64,000 nucleotides of DNA from CAIXSC01 sp046349855 (GCA_046349855.1 JAXMBM010000003.1:62001-126000); one strand, 5' to 3'; positions 35,175 through 44,290 are shown, counted from the stretch's first letter. Notes: a model not told the origin generated them from the letters alone. Numbers and translations are program-made.

Positions 35175-36785
35175 GTGAATCGAATGCTGCTGTGCGGGGG
35201 AATCCTGGCAACCATGCTCGCGGCCAGCGGCACGCTGGCGGAGACCGCGCACCCCAACGTCGTGGTGATCCTCGCCGACGACCTCGGCTATGGAGATGTG
35301 CAGTGCTATAACGCCGAGCGCGGAAGAATTCCCACGCCGCATATCGATCGACTGGCTGCCCAGGGAATCCGCTTCACCGATGGGCATTCGTCGTCTGGAG
35401 TCTGTTCGCCGTCGCGCTACACGTTGCTCACCGGCCGATATCACTGGCGCACGAAGCTCCAGGCCGGAATCGTGGGCGTTTGGGGGCCGCCTCTGATCGC
35501 TCCGGAACGACTCACCATCGGCCGTTTGGCGCAGCAGCACGGCTATCGCACCGCGTGCGTTGGGAAATGGCACCTGGGACGCGAATGGCCGATCACGCCG
35601 GAGCAGAAGCTGCACTTCACCGGGTTAGGTGGCAAGCCGGGCGGCGGTGGCCAGGTGTCGTCCGAGATCACCGATGCTCACCGGGCGACGTGGCGGACCG
35701 TCTTTTCCCAGAGCATTCCCCACGGTCCAACCACCCGGGGCTTCGATGAGTACTTTGGGACCGATGTCCCCAATTGGCCGCCGTACTGCTTTATCGAAGG
35801 CGACCGCACGGTAGGCATTCCGAGCGAACTGCTCGCGGTCGAGAAGCTCCGCCAGAATCAGGCCAGCCTGCAGGGGCCGGCGCTGCCGGACTGGCAACTC
35901 GAACCCATTCTTCCCGCGCTCGGCGACCGCGCGGTGAAGTTCATCACAACTCAAGCTCAAGCCCAGCAACCGTTCCTGCTGTATCTCCCTCTTACCGCTC
36001 CGCACACACCGCTGGCGGTGAACGCCGAATGGCGTGGAACGAGTGGACTGAACGACTATGCCGACTTCGTCCGCGAAACCGATGCGGTCGTCGGCCGAGT
36101 GCTGGCGGCACTGGAGGCCAGCGGGGTCGCGGACGACACTCTGGTACTGTTCACCGCGGACAACGGCTGCGCTCCGTACATCGGGAAGGCCGAGTTGGAA
36201 CAACGAGGACATTATCCCAGCGGACCGCTGCGCGGAGCGAAGGCCGATGCCTGGGAGGGGGGGCATCGAGTTCCGTTCGTCGTCCGCTGGCCGCGCGTCG
36301 TGCCGCCCGGCAGAGTCTGCGAGCAACTGGTCCACCACGCCGATCTGCTCCGCACCCTGGCCGACATTTTCGGTGCTGCGCTGCCGGACGATGCGGGCGA
36401 GGACAGTCACAGCCTGCTCCCTTTGCTGAAGGGAGAAGACCGACCGGTGCGTGCTCATGCCGTGAGCACATCGTCCGCTGGCGTTCCCGCGCTGCGCAGC
36501 GGCCGTTGGAAGTACATTGCCGGTCCCGCCAAGGGCGGCGGCGCGACCGACGGTGATCCGGCATCGTCCCTGCAACTCTACAACCTCGCCGACGACCTGG
36601 CGGAAACGCGGAATCTGGCCAGCAGCCATCCCGAGAAGGTGGCCGAGATGCAGCAACTTCTGGAGCAACTTATCACCGACGGCCGCAGCACTCCGGGCAC
36701 TCGACAGCCGAATGATGTCCGTGTCGTGCGGTACCCGCGCCGAGCCGACGCACCCGCGAAAGCGCGCCGTCAGACCGGCTCGTGA
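35175..36785 (+). CDS. Arylsulfatase (CSPSR)
   Basis: From the GTG at 35175, eight bases after GGAGG, the enzyme has 536 residues with a signal peptide of about 22. An ATG three codons later is an alternative. The metal site is LADDLGYGD (33-41) and the formylglycine motif is GVCSPSR with Cys77. Other blocks are CVGKWHLGREW, PLTAPHTPLAVN and FTADNGCAPYIG. This is a canonical arylsulfatase A-type sulfatase, probably periplasmic. It is the only plus-strand gene here and converges on the next sulfatase. Confidence 0.93.
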   Translation: MNRMLLCGGILATMLAASGTLAETAHPNVVVILADDLGYGDVQCYNAERGRIPTPHIDRLAAQGIRFTDGHSSSGVCSPSRYTLLTGRYHWRTKLQAGIVGVWGPPLIAPERLTIGRLAQQHGYRTACVGKWHLGREWPITPEQKLHFTGLGGKPGGGGQVSSEITDAHRATWRTVFSQSIPHGPTTRGFDEYFGTDVPNWPPYCFIEGDRTVGIPSELLAVEKLRQNQASLQGPALPDWQLEPILPALGDRAVKFITTQAQAQQPFLLYLPLTAPHTPLAVNAEWRGTSGLNDYADFVRETDAVVGRVLAALEASGVADDTLVLFTADNGCAPYIGKAELEQRGHYPSGPLRGAKADAWEGGHRVPFVVRWPRVVPPGRVCEQLVHHADLLRTLADIFGAALPDDAGEDSHSLLPLLKGEDRPVRAHAVSTSSAGVPALRSGRWKYIAGPAKGGGATDGDPASSLQLYNLADDLAETRNLASSHPEKVAEMQQLLEQLITDGRSTPGTRQPNDVRVVRYPRRADAPAKARRQTGS

Positions 36786-36801
36786 GCGCTCGTCGGTGCG
36801 C

Positions 36802-38250
36802 TCATTCCTCCGTCGGTCGCGGGGACTTGGCACGCTTCTTTTTCGGTGTGCCCGCCGCGGCGCCGGGCAGGTCGGGAGCGTCGGTACTAGGGAGCCAGCG
36901 GGCCAGTTCACGCTTCTGCGCGTCGTACTCCCGACGACCGGCGAGGTTGGTGTACTCGAACGGGTCGGCCGATTCATCGTACAGCTCTTCGTCGCCGTTG
37001 GCGTAGCGAATGTAGCGCCAGCCGGCCGTACGCACCGTGTGATTGCGCCGGCCGTGCGTGGTGATGGCCGGGGTATCCCAAGACGCCTGCGGATCGCGCA
37101 ACAGCGGGACCAGGCTGCGGCCCTCGAGGTGACTCGGGAGCGGCAGGCCGGCGAGTTCACAGAGTGTGGGATAGACCGCCGTATAGTCCACGGTACGTTC
37201 GCAGATCCCTCCCGCGGAGGTGACTCCCGGTACTTTCCAGAGAAACACCGTGCGCGTCGGTTCCTCCCAGAGCGCAAACTTCCGCCAGTGCGATTTCTCT
37301 CCCAGACTCCAGCCGTGATCGCTCCACAGGCAGACGATGGTGTGGTCGCGGTGCGGCGATTTTTCCAGGCCGTCGAGTAATCGGCCGACCTGGGAATCGC
37401 AGAAGGCAATGGTCGCCAGATACGCCTGCACCGCCTCCTGCCACCGACCGGAAGCGACGATTTGAGCGTGATCGCCGTTCGGGCCGGCCATCTTCACGCC
37501 GGCTGGCGGGACGTCGTCCAGATCGTCGACGCGGTGCGGCGGAAGCTGAACGGTTTCTAGGGGAAACTGATCAAACCACTTCTTCGGCACACTGAACGGC
37601 ATGTGGGGCTTGAACAAGCCGACCGCCAGGAAGAAGGGACGGTCACTCGGTGCCCGCAGCTTCTCCAAGGCATAGCTCACGACGCTATAGTCGGTCAGCT
37701 CTTCATCGCTGTTGGCCAACGGATAAAACTGAATCCCTCCGATCCCCTGGTTGGGGGCGGAAGGATGCCGCCGTGCCGTACCTTGGCCCGCAAAGTAGTC
37801 GTCCCATTCGCCTCCGCGATCTCCTGGTCCGTGATAGATCTTGCCCGCTCCATACACTCGGTAGCCGGCCCGGGAAAAATGAGAATTGAGCAGCCGGTCC
37901 TGCGGGATGCCCGGTCGCCAGTTCTGACTGTTGAGATAACAGCCGGTCGTGCTGGGGCGCTGCCCCGACATCAGCGACGCGCGGGACGGATTGCAAGCCG
38001 GCGCCGTGCAGTAGGCCCGCGTGAAGGTGACTCCCTGGGCGGCCAGGCGATCGAGGTGGGGCGTCCTGGTCTGCGGGTGCCGGCCGAGATGCCCCACCCA
38101 GTGATTCAGATCATCAATGGCGATGAACAACACATTGGGTCGTGGGGCGGCACTGGCAGCGGTCACCACCAGGGATAGCAACAGCGAAGCCGCCGCGACC
38201 AGCGCGGGCCTCCGCCGCGACGCCGACTGCCGTCTCCGTGACCAGGACAT
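36802..38250 (-). CDS. Iduronate-2-sulfatase-like sulfatase (CNPSR)
   Basis: A 482-residue enzyme with a basic signal peptide (about 1-34) starts at the ATG at 38250 after AAGGTG. The metal site is AIDDLNHW (44-51) and the formylglycine motif CNPSR has Cys86, with Asn at the second position, which the motif allows. YGAGKIYHGPGDRGGEWDDYF, FLAVGLFKPHMPFSVPKKWFD and WSDHGWSLGEKSHWRKFALWEEPTRT match iduronate-2-sulfatase-type members. The C-terminus is Lys/Pro-rich (KKKRAKSPRP). It is 74 bp downstream of another sulfatase, so the two are co-transcribed. Confidence 0.93.
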   Translation of the reverse strand: MSWSRRRQSASRRRPALVAAASLLLSLVVTAASAAPRPNVLFIAIDDLNHWVGHLGRHPQTRTPHLDRLAAQGVTFTRAYCTAPACNPSRASLMSGQRPSTTGCYLNSQNWRPGIPQDRLLNSHFSRAGYRVYGAGKIYHGPGDRGGEWDDYFAGQGTARRHPSAPNQGIGGIQFYPLANSDEELTDYSVVSYALEKLRAPSDRPFFLAVGLFKPHMPFSVPKKWFDQFPLETVQLPPHRVDDLDDVPPAGVKMAGPNGDHAQIVASGRWQEAVQAYLATIAFCDSQVGRLLDGLEKSPHRDHTIVCLWSDHGWSLGEKSHWRKFALWEEPTRTVFLWKVPGVTSAGGICERTVDYTAVYPTLCELAGLPLPSHLEGRSLVPLLRDPQASWDTPAITTHGRRNHTVRTAGWRYIRYANGDEELYDESADPFEYTNLAGRREYDAQKRELARWLPSTDAPDLPGAAAGTPKKKRAKSPRPTEE

Positions 38251-38323
38251 AGCGCACCTTTCCGGGAGTTAATCGAGGGACGATCGTCAAAATCCGGCAC
38301 GCCACCGCCGGAGCGGCTGGGGC

Positions 38324-39880
38324 CTATGGTTCGGGGCGGCTGCGCGTGCCCGCGAGGAGCTGATCGAGCTGCTGAGACAGACGCTGCCAGATGTCGGGGT
38401 GCTCAGCGGACAGATCGCGACGCTCGCCAGGGTCGTCGGTGAGTCGGTAGAGGGTCTGCTGACGGGCCGGCGGCGGCGCGTCCTGGCGGCTCCCTTTGGC
38501 TGGTGACGAACCACGCTGCTGGAGACGTACCAGCTTCCAGTCGCCGGCCCGCAATCCATAGCTGCCGCTGCCGTTGTCCTGCTGTAACAGTTGATCGCGG
38601 CCCCGCGCACCGGGTTGACCGAGGAGGGCGCCGAGTACGTTGAAGCTGTCGAGGCAGGCGTCGGTTCCCAAGTTCTGTCCGGTCAGCGCCGCGCAGCTCG
38701 CCGCCAGATCAATCGTACAGACCACCTCGCTCGACACGCCGGGCGCAATCCGGCCCTTCCAGCGCGTGATGAACGGTGTTCGAGTTCCTCCTTCCCATAC
38801 GCTGTACTTGCCACCGCGAAACGGTCCCGCCGGCTCATGCGTTCCGAGTTTCTCGACCGCGTCGTCCTGGTATCCGTCGTCCAGGACCGGGCCATTGTCC
38901 GAGCAGAATACGATGAGCGTCTTCTCGGCCAGCCCGAGCCGGTCGAGTGCTCGAGACAACTCTCCGACGCACCAGTCCAGCTGCAGAATGCAGTCGCCTC
39001 GCGGACCGAGCGGCGATTGGCCCTGGAACCGCTCGTGAGCCACGCGAGGTACGTGAATGTCATGCGCGGCGAAGAACAAGAGGAACGGCTGCTCCCGGTG
39101 AGCTTCCAGCCAGCGAATCGACTGCTTGACCCATTCGTCCGCCAGGTCCTCATCCCGAAACCTGGCTCGCTGCCCGCCCGTGTAAAACCCGATGCGGCTG
39201 ATGCCATTGTGGATCGTCTGATTATGTCCGTGCGACCAGTTCATCTTCAGCGTCTCGCGGTGAGTCTGGCCGGTGGGGTGATCGGGCGACGGTTTCGTAT
39301 TCCCCACCCAAAGCGGATCGGCCGGGTCGAGGTTCTTGACGCGTCGGTCCTCGACATAGACCTGCGGCACGCGATCGTTGGTCGTCGGCAGGAGAAAGCA
39401 GTGGTCGAAACCGATGTCGAGTGGTCCGGGGCGCAATTCACCGTTCCAGTCAGGGGCAGGATCGCCGAGTCCCAGGTGCCACTTGCCGATGACCGCGGTC
39501 GCGTAACCCGCGCGCTGAAGAATGGCGGGTAGCGTTTCCGTGCCGGGCTTGATGATCGCGGGTCCGTTCGGCGGTGCGATGCCGGTCCCTGGCTGGCGAA
39601 AAGCATAGGTGCCGGTGAGCAGGGAATAGCGCGTCGGTGTGCAAGTGGACGCCGAACAGTAGCCGTCCGTGAATCGTAATCCTTCGGCCGCGAGCTGATC
39701 GATGGCGGGAGTGCGTACCCCCTTCGCTCCATAGCACGACACGTCGCCGTAGCCCAGGTCGTCCGCCATGATGATGATGATGTTCGGTTTCTCGGCGGCG
39801 GCGATTGCGCCGGTCAACCACAACATCGACCACGCCAGGGACCGTCCCAGGAAACGCGGCAATGCAGGCGGAAAAAGCAT
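38324..39880 (-). CDS. Arylsulfatase (CTPTR)
   Basis: A 518-residue enzyme with a signal peptide (about 1-29). The metal site is MADDLGYGD (38-46) and the formylglycine motif STCTPTR has Cys80. Other blocks are VIGKWHLGLGDP, FFAAHDIHVPRVAH, FCSDNGPVLDDGYQDDAVE and HEPAGPFRGGKYSVWEGGTRTP. The C-terminal LYRLTDDPGERRDLSAEHPD is the usual arylsulfatase end. It is the first gene of a two-sulfatase operon. Its 5' flank (39881-40530) has no gene. Confidence 0.94.
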   Translation of the reverse strand: MLFPPALPRFLGRSLAWSMLWLTGAIAAAEKPNIIIIMADDLGYGDVSCYGAKGVRTPAIDQLAAEGLRFTDGYCSASTCTPTRYSLLTGTYAFRQPGTGIAPPNGPAIIKPGTETLPAILQRAGYATAVIGKWHLGLGDPAPDWNGELRPGPLDIGFDHCFLLPTTNDRVPQVYVEDRRVKNLDPADPLWVGNTKPSPDHPTGQTHRETLKMNWSHGHNQTIHNGISRIGFYTGGQRARFRDEDLADEWVKQSIRWLEAHREQPFLLFFAAHDIHVPRVAHERFQGQSPLGPRGDCILQLDWCVGELSRALDRLGLAEKTLIVFCSDNGPVLDDGYQDDAVEKLGTHEPAGPFRGGKYSVWEGGTRTPFITRWKGRIAPGVSSEVVCTIDLAASCAALTGQNLGTDACLDSFNVLGALLGQPGARGRDQLLQQDNGSGSYGLRAGDWKLVRLQQRGSSPAKGSRQDAPPPARQQTLYRLTDDPGERRDLSAEHPDIWQRLSQQLDQLLAGTRSRPEP

Positions 39881-40530
39881 GGTGGGTTCCCGGTGAGTTG
39901 GGGACGGACAGTCGGGGCGTCATTCGCAGTTGGATTGTATCGCCTGCCGGTTGCTCGTGGGCAAGTCCGTCGCGCCGGCGGCTTGCCGCATGGCGCCCCC
40001 GCGGGTCGATCGGAACGGGAACCTTCGCCCGCACAGCTCGCAGCGAAGCGACCACCTCGGCCTAAGTGGCCGCCCACTGGCGAAATCGCTCGTTCGAATG
40101 AATGGGACCAAGGGAGTGCGCAGGTTGCCGGCTGGACAATGGGAATCTGGTCACCGGCGAGCGAATCATGGATTCTGTACCGCGACAGGCACCGGAATTG
40201 CGAAGCCCTCCCCCAACGAGTCGAGAGATTCTCGAGTGTCACATCCGGCAGCCTCACCGCTACCTGCCGAGTTTCCGCCTACCCAGCCGACGATCATGCT
40301 GATCTCGCCCCCCAGTTGGTTCGTCGGCTGCCGATCCCGACGCGCTTCCGGTATCCGAGCATTCCTGACTGGCTGGCTCCGTCGACTGCGGTCCGGGACG
40401 GCTGGTCGCCTCCCTGCCCCGGTACGGACGGTCCAAACGAGGGTCCCCGCAAGGCCTCGACTTGCCAGACACACTTTCCAGGGTAGACTGACGAGCCGCA
40501 GTTTTCGCGTGTTGCCAAGATCCAGTATTT
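39881..40530. other. Gene-free gap between sulfatase start and tRNA
   Basis: I see no convincing coding region, repeat or terminator in these 650 bases. Several overlapping short frames exist on both strands but none has a recognisable motif or ribosome-binding site. Promoters for the sulfatase and the tRNA must lie here but I cannot place them. Confidence 0.5.
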
Positions 40531-40603
40531 GCCCCCGTAGCTCAGGGGATAGAGCACCGGTTTCCTAAACCGGTGGTCGCAGGTTCGAATCCTGCCGGGG
40601 GTA
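40531..40603 (+). tRNA. tRNA-Arg (anticodon CCT)
   Basis: A complete 73-base cloverleaf with an A discriminator and no encoded CCA. The acceptor stem GCCCCCG pairs with CGGGGGT (one G-U pair). The D arm GCTCAGGGGATAGAGC and the anticodon arm CCGGT-TTCCTAA-ACCGG give CCT at the anticodon. The T arm is GCAGGTTCGAATCCTGC. It reads arginine AGG codons. Confidence 0.96.
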
Positions 40604-40608
40604 CTGGT

Positions 40609-40648
40609 TTTCTTTCGCAAACTCCGCGTTTCTTTCGCAAACTCCGCG
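40609..40648. repeat. Exact 20-bp tandem duplication after the tRNA
   Basis: TTTCTTTCGCAAACTCCGCG is present at 40609-40628 and 40629-40648, starting six bases after the tRNA end. It is not part of the tRNA 3' end, so it is not a simple attB copy. Confidence 0.85.
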
Positions 40649-40659
40649 CGACACGGGGG

Positions 40660-40872
40660 TTAGTTCTCGGCGTCGCATTCTTCGAACAGCGCGGAGACCG
40701 CCTGATCGAACGGAGGGAAACGCCATCGGGCAGCGTTGAATCCGAGGCAGTTCGCCATGAGGTCGCCGCCTGACATCGGCTTCGTGGCCGGATAGACGCT
40801 CGGCTTGCCGCGCGCCCCAATCACTCGACCGCCGCTAATCCCCGCTCCGGCCATGGCGAAACGGAACACAGG
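40660..40872 (-). pseudogene. DUF1501 gene fragment (C-terminal)
   Basis: About 70 residues remain: FRFAMAGAGISGGRVIGARG, PSVYPATKPMSGGDLMAN, ending in FEECDAEN and TAA. This is the region after the active-site GR..W motif in DUF1501 proteins (compare LLAGAGIRGGVVYG and PVSPQQLGATIFHALG in the intact copy at 21681). The first 85 percent of the gene is missing and the end looks altered. Confidence 0.7.
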
Positions 40873-40914
40873 ACCTCAAAGGTCTCGGCCACCGTTGGCG
40901 TTGATCTCTGGCGT

Positions 40915-41082
40915 TCATCCGACGGCGAACAGCTTTTGTCTGTCGGTTGTCGCGGTCGTCAGCCAGATCTGATGCCCGTAAATGACCGGTGAAGACCACT
41001 CGCGATCAGGAATGGCCGTCTTCCACGCCACGTCCGCGCGATCTGTCCAAGGGAACGATAGGTTCGCCAAGAGTGAGTGCCC
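40915..41082 (-). pseudogene. PQQ-like beta-propeller protein fragment
   Basis: A 55-residue frame, TDRADVAWKTAIPDREWSSP then VIYGHQIWLTTATTDRQKLFAVG and TGA, is typical of planctomycete BamB/PQQ-type propeller blades (W..S.P....IWLTTAT.D...L.A). It is cut at its 5' end by the IS630-type insertion or by the rearrangement next to it. Confidence 0.6.
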
Positions 41083-41085
41083 CTA

Positions 41086-42257
41086 GTGTAGTGCTTTAGA
41101 AATACGGGAACGTATCGACATCCTCTGGCGTCTCATCTTCCGAACATGGAGGATCAGACGCATGCGTGTTGCCAAAGTTGTGTCCCTGACGGACGAAGAG
41201 CGAAGTGTTTTGACCAAGTGGTCGCGAGGTCGCAGTACGCCGGCACGTCTGGTGTTGCGGGCTAAGATTGTGTTGGCGAGCGCCGAAGGTCGTGAGAGCA
41301 AGGACATCGCCGCGGAGCTGGGTTGCACCCGACGAACCGTTGGCACGTGGCGCAATCGTTTTGTTGAGGACCGCCTCGTAGGCATTCAAAAGGATGCACC
41401 GCGAGGTGGACGCGCGGCAACGAAGCGTGCCTCGCTGGAGGCAGAGATCATTCGCAAGACGACTCAGGAGACGCCACGTAACGCGACTCAGTGGTCGACG
41501 CGGTCGCTGGCCAAGGCACTGGGCTGCAGTGATTCGATGGTGCAGCGAGTCTGGAAAGACAATGGCCTTCAACCTCACCGTACGAAGTCGTTCAAGGTCT
41601 CGAACGATCCCCACTTTGCCGAGAAAATGGTCGATGTAGTGGGGCTGTACTTGGACCCTCCAGAGCATGCGTTGGTGTTGTCGTGTGATGAGAAAAGTCA
41701 GATTCAGGCGCTCGATCGCACGCAGAAGAGCCTGCCGATTTACCCTGGCCGATTGAAGACGCTGACACACGACTATAAACGAAACGGAACCACGACCCTG
41801 TTCGCTGCAATCGAACTGGCGAAGGGCACTATTATCGCCGAATGCATGCCGCGACATCGACATCAGGAATGGATCAAGTTCCTGAAGAAAATCGATGCAG
41901 AAACGCCGGCCAACTTGGACCTGCATCTGATTGTTGATAACTACGCGACGCATAAGCATCCCAAGGTCAAGACATGGCTCGCACGACATCCTCGCTTTCA
42001 CATCCACTTCACTCCCACAAGTAGTTCGTGGCTAAACGTCATTGAGCGATGGTTTCGCGACATCACCCAGAACCGTATTCGTAACGGCGTTTTCCGCAAC
42101 GTACCCCAACTGATTCAAGCAATTCGCGATTACATCGACCATCACAATGCCAACCCGACTACATTCGTCTGGACCAAAAAGGCTGAAGACATTCTGGAGA
42201 AAGTCGCTCGCGCTCGAGCCAGCCTTCATAAGATCCCAACTGCTTGAAGCACTACAC
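41086..42257 (+). mobile_element. Complete IS630-family insertion sequence
   Basis: The element is 1172 bp with perfect 11-bp terminal repeats, GTGTAGTGCTT (41086-41096) and AAGCACTACAC (42247-42257). It is flanked by TA on both sides, inside CTAG at each end. IS630 itself is known to target CTAG. It carries one full transposase gene and no passenger. The perfect ends and intact gene suggest a recent arrival. Confidence 0.9.
41162..42247 (+). CDS. IS630-family transposase
   Basis: A 361-residue transposase. The N-terminal helix-turn-helix region (ESKDIAAELGCTRRTVGTWRNRFVE) is followed by a DDE core. The first Asp is in LVLSCDEKSQIQALDRTQ, the second in LDLHLIVDNYATHKH and the Glu in SSWLNVIERWFRDITQNR. 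That matches the IS630/Tc1-mariner-like superfamily. The gene is uninterrupted. Its TGA overlaps the right terminal repeat, as usual for compact IS elements. Confidence 0.96.
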   Translation: MRVAKVVSLTDEERSVLTKWSRGRSTPARLVLRAKIVLASAEGRESKDIAAELGCTRRTVGTWRNRFVEDRLVGIQKDAPRGGRAATKRASLEAEIIRKTTQETPRNATQWSTRSLAKALGCSDSMVQRVWKDNGLQPHRTKSFKVSNDPHFAEKMVDVVGLYLDPPEHALVLSCDEKSQIQALDRTQKSLPIYPGRLKTLTHDYKRNGTTTLFAAIELAKGTIIAECMPRHRHQEWIKFLKKIDAETPANLDLHLIVDNYATHKHPKVKTWLARHPRFHIHFTPTSSSWLNVIERWFRDITQNRIRNGVFRNVPQLIQAIRDYIDHHNANPTTFVWTKKAEDILEKVARARASLHKIPTA

Positions 42258-42259
42258 TA

Positions 42260-42853
42260 GTGGGACGAGGCCTGGGAGCCGCCACGCTCGGCCTGGCGAT
42301 TGGAGCGATGGTCGCCCTGGTCGAGCTCGCTTTCCGTTCGACGTGGCTCGAGTGTCGCTACGGCGCGCGGGAGGCGTTCAGCGTCAATCTCGGCTCAGCT
42401 CCCGTGCGCATCGGCAGTGATTCCCAAGCTTGTACGATCTACGCCCGGGGAGCCCCGGCGCTGGCCGCTGCGTACCAGCTCAACGACCAAGGCCAGGTGG
42501 TCTTGGTCGATTTTTCGACGGGGCGCGAGACGACGATCGCATCGGGTGACGAGCGTACGTTTGGTGCCGTGAAGATCACCGTGAGATCCGCGGCCGGAAA
42601 ACAAGTTGCCGCCACGGCTCCGCCCTCACCGAAACCACCTCCGCCTCCGCCGCCCCCTCCGCCTCCCGGCCCACCGAAGGCCAGGCACAGTCTCCCCGCG
42701 GCCGTTTCCACCGCACCCACGACTCCCTCGCCGCCCAAACCACCTTCCGCGCCTCAGCCGCCGAAAGCACCGCCGCCACCGTTGCGCGTCCCCGGCAAGC
42801 AACTCGCGCCGCCACCTCCTCCGCCACCTCCTCCGCCGAAGCGTCCCGCGTAG
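42260..42853 (+). pseudogene. FHA-like domain protein with Pro-rich tail, 5'-truncated
   Basis: The frame can start at a GTG right after the insertion junction. It reads GRGLGAATLGLAIGAMVALVELAF (a membrane segment), then WLECRYGAREAFSVNLGSAPVRIGSD, which resembles the start of an FHA domain (RYG...S.NLG...RIGSD). The tail is almost pure Pro/Ala/Lys (PPPPPPPPPPP). In-frame sequence on the left of the IS is a stop, so I read this as a 3' remnant, not a whole gene. An intact longer homologue would be expected to have more N-terminal membrane segments. Confidence 0.55.
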
Positions 42854-42936
42854 CGTTCGGTCAACTCTCCGATCTCGGGCACGACTGACTTCCCATCCCA
42901 CGCTGGGGTCGCACGCAACGGACGGGAAGTCCTTCG

Positions 42937-43070
42937 AGCGCCTAACAAACCCGCGAACAACGGCGAGCGGTGGGCGTGAGCCCACTGTTTCCCCCAGGCC
43001 CAACTTCTGGAAGGCCCAACTTCTGGAAACAGTGGGCTGACGCCCACCGCTCGCCGATTTGTTAGGCGCT
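42937..43070. repeat. Large imperfect inverted repeat with internal tandem 16-mer
   Basis: The left arm reads AGCGCCTAACAAA, then CGGCGAGCGGTGGGCGT and GCCCACTGTTTCC. The right arm is its complement, with only a 10-base insertion and one mismatch. Between the arms are two exact copies of AGGCCCAACTTCTGGA (42996-43011 and 43012-43027). CTAACAA...TTGTTAG ends and this size also fit long attC-type sites. Confidence 0.8.
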
Positions 43071-43246
43071 CTCGGTACGGCGGGCACGCGAGTACGGACG
43101 CATTTACGACAAACCCGAGCGTCAGGGTGACCTGGCTCGCCTGGGACAGCTCCTGTAGCGAACGCTCGCTGGCCGGCGCTGCCCTGCCCATGCTTTAATG
43201 GCGTTTGGTTGTCTCGTTCGACGTCCATCACCCGGGAGAACGAAGC

Positions 43247-43543
43247 GTGTTCAGGTCCTCGTCCATCGGATGGCTGTGTTTGGTTTTCGCCGTTGCGGAA
43301 GCGGCTGTCGTGGGAGCGTCGAGCGTGGCGGTCGCTGCGGACCCGGTGAAGGTCAACGCATTCAACTTTCCGCGGGCCGAATCGGATATGTACTTTGCCC
43401 GTTTCGCCAAACTGGCTGGCGGGTTGGGCAAGTTTTACTTTTACCGCACCCCCACCCGAATCGAGCAGCAGGATGTGGTCCGCATGAACCGCGACACCCT
43501 CTACGGCACGTGGAAGCTGCCGGAGCCCGTTCTCCTCAAATAG
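43247..43543 (+). CDS. Short DUF1254 protein, likely truncated
   Basis: From the GTG at 43247, after GGGAGAACGAAGC, the product has 98 residues with a signal peptide (about 1-30). The body, DPVKVNAFNFPRAESDMYFA and DVVRMNRDTLYGTW, is the DUF1254 N-terminal signature. A normal DUF1254-DUF1214 protein is much longer, and this one stops 14 residues after the signature. It is either a minimal form or a remnant. A hypothetical membrane protein follows. Confidence 0.6.
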   Translation: MFRSSSIGWLCLVFAVAEAAVVGASSVAVAADPVKVNAFNFPRAESDMYFARFAKLAGGLGKFYFYRTPTRIEQQDVVRMNRDTLYGTWKLPEPVLLK

Positions 43544-43570
43544 TCCTGGGCCAGCCGGCGTCGCAGAAAA

Positions 43571-43969
43571 ATGGAATACCGAACGATGCACTGGCTGGCC
43601 TGGGTTGTCATCGCCTTGGCATTCATCGAGGGCGGTTGGCTGGCCTTCGACGGCGGGCGCGCCTTCATCGTCGGAGACTACATCACTCCGACTTCTGGCC
43701 CAGCCGCTGGACAGCTGGGGCCCTGGTCCAAGATCGTGTCTGCCGTCGGGATCGATCCCCGTTCGACTCTGATGAAGTCGATCCACCTGGCTCTCGGGGT
43801 CGTCTGGCTTGGAGTCATCGTCTGCTATGTCCTCGGTCTACCATGGTCGTGGACGGCGATGCTGGTTTGTGCAGTGCTCGGGCTGTGGTACCTTCCATTG
43901 GGAACGATTCTGAGCATCGTACAGCTTGTCTTGCTCCTCCTGCCTGCGCTGCGTGGGGCGGCCCATTGA
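43571..43969 (+). CDS. Hypothetical membrane protein, 132 aa
   Basis: The protein has four hydrophobic stretches: WLAWVVIALAFIEGGWLAF, IHLALGVVWLGVIVCYVLGL, TAMLVCAVLGLWYLPL and ILSIVQLVLLLLPAL. An ATG at 43586 may be the true start, giving MHWLAWVVIALAF. No family is recognised. It lies 27 bp after the short DUF1254 gene. Confidence 0.6.
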   Translation: MEYRTMHWLAWVVIALAFIEGGWLAFDGGRAFIVGDYITPTSGPAAGQLGPWSKIVSAVGIDPRSTLMKSIHLALGVVWLGVIVCYVLGLPWSWTAMLVCAVLGLWYLPLGTILSIVQLVLLLLPALRGAAH

Positions 43970-44290
43970 ACCTCCCACGTGCAGGTCGCCAGCGACCGCG
44001 GGTTGGCTCACCGTTACAGGCGCTGAAGGTTCCGTTCGGCCAGGAGTCGTGGAAGCATGTGGAGCTGGTGATGCACCTTCCACCTGGTCGAGGCATCCTA
44101 CCGGCCGAAGGGCGAATAGGTATGGGAGTGGCGAGCGGTTTCCGGTGACGAATCCGTCGGAAATTGACGGACGTCCCACTTCGGCGGTCGCCCGGACCTC
44201 GGAGAATTCCGGGAAACCGCCAGATAAACGTTGACGACGCAGGGGAGGCGGGATAATCTTCTGACATCCCCCCCACTTGGAAACCTGAAC
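43970..44290. other. Gene-free gap
   Basis: I see no coding region, repeat or terminator that I can support in these 321 bases, between the small membrane-protein gene and the Cys-rich secreted protein. Confidence 0.4.
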
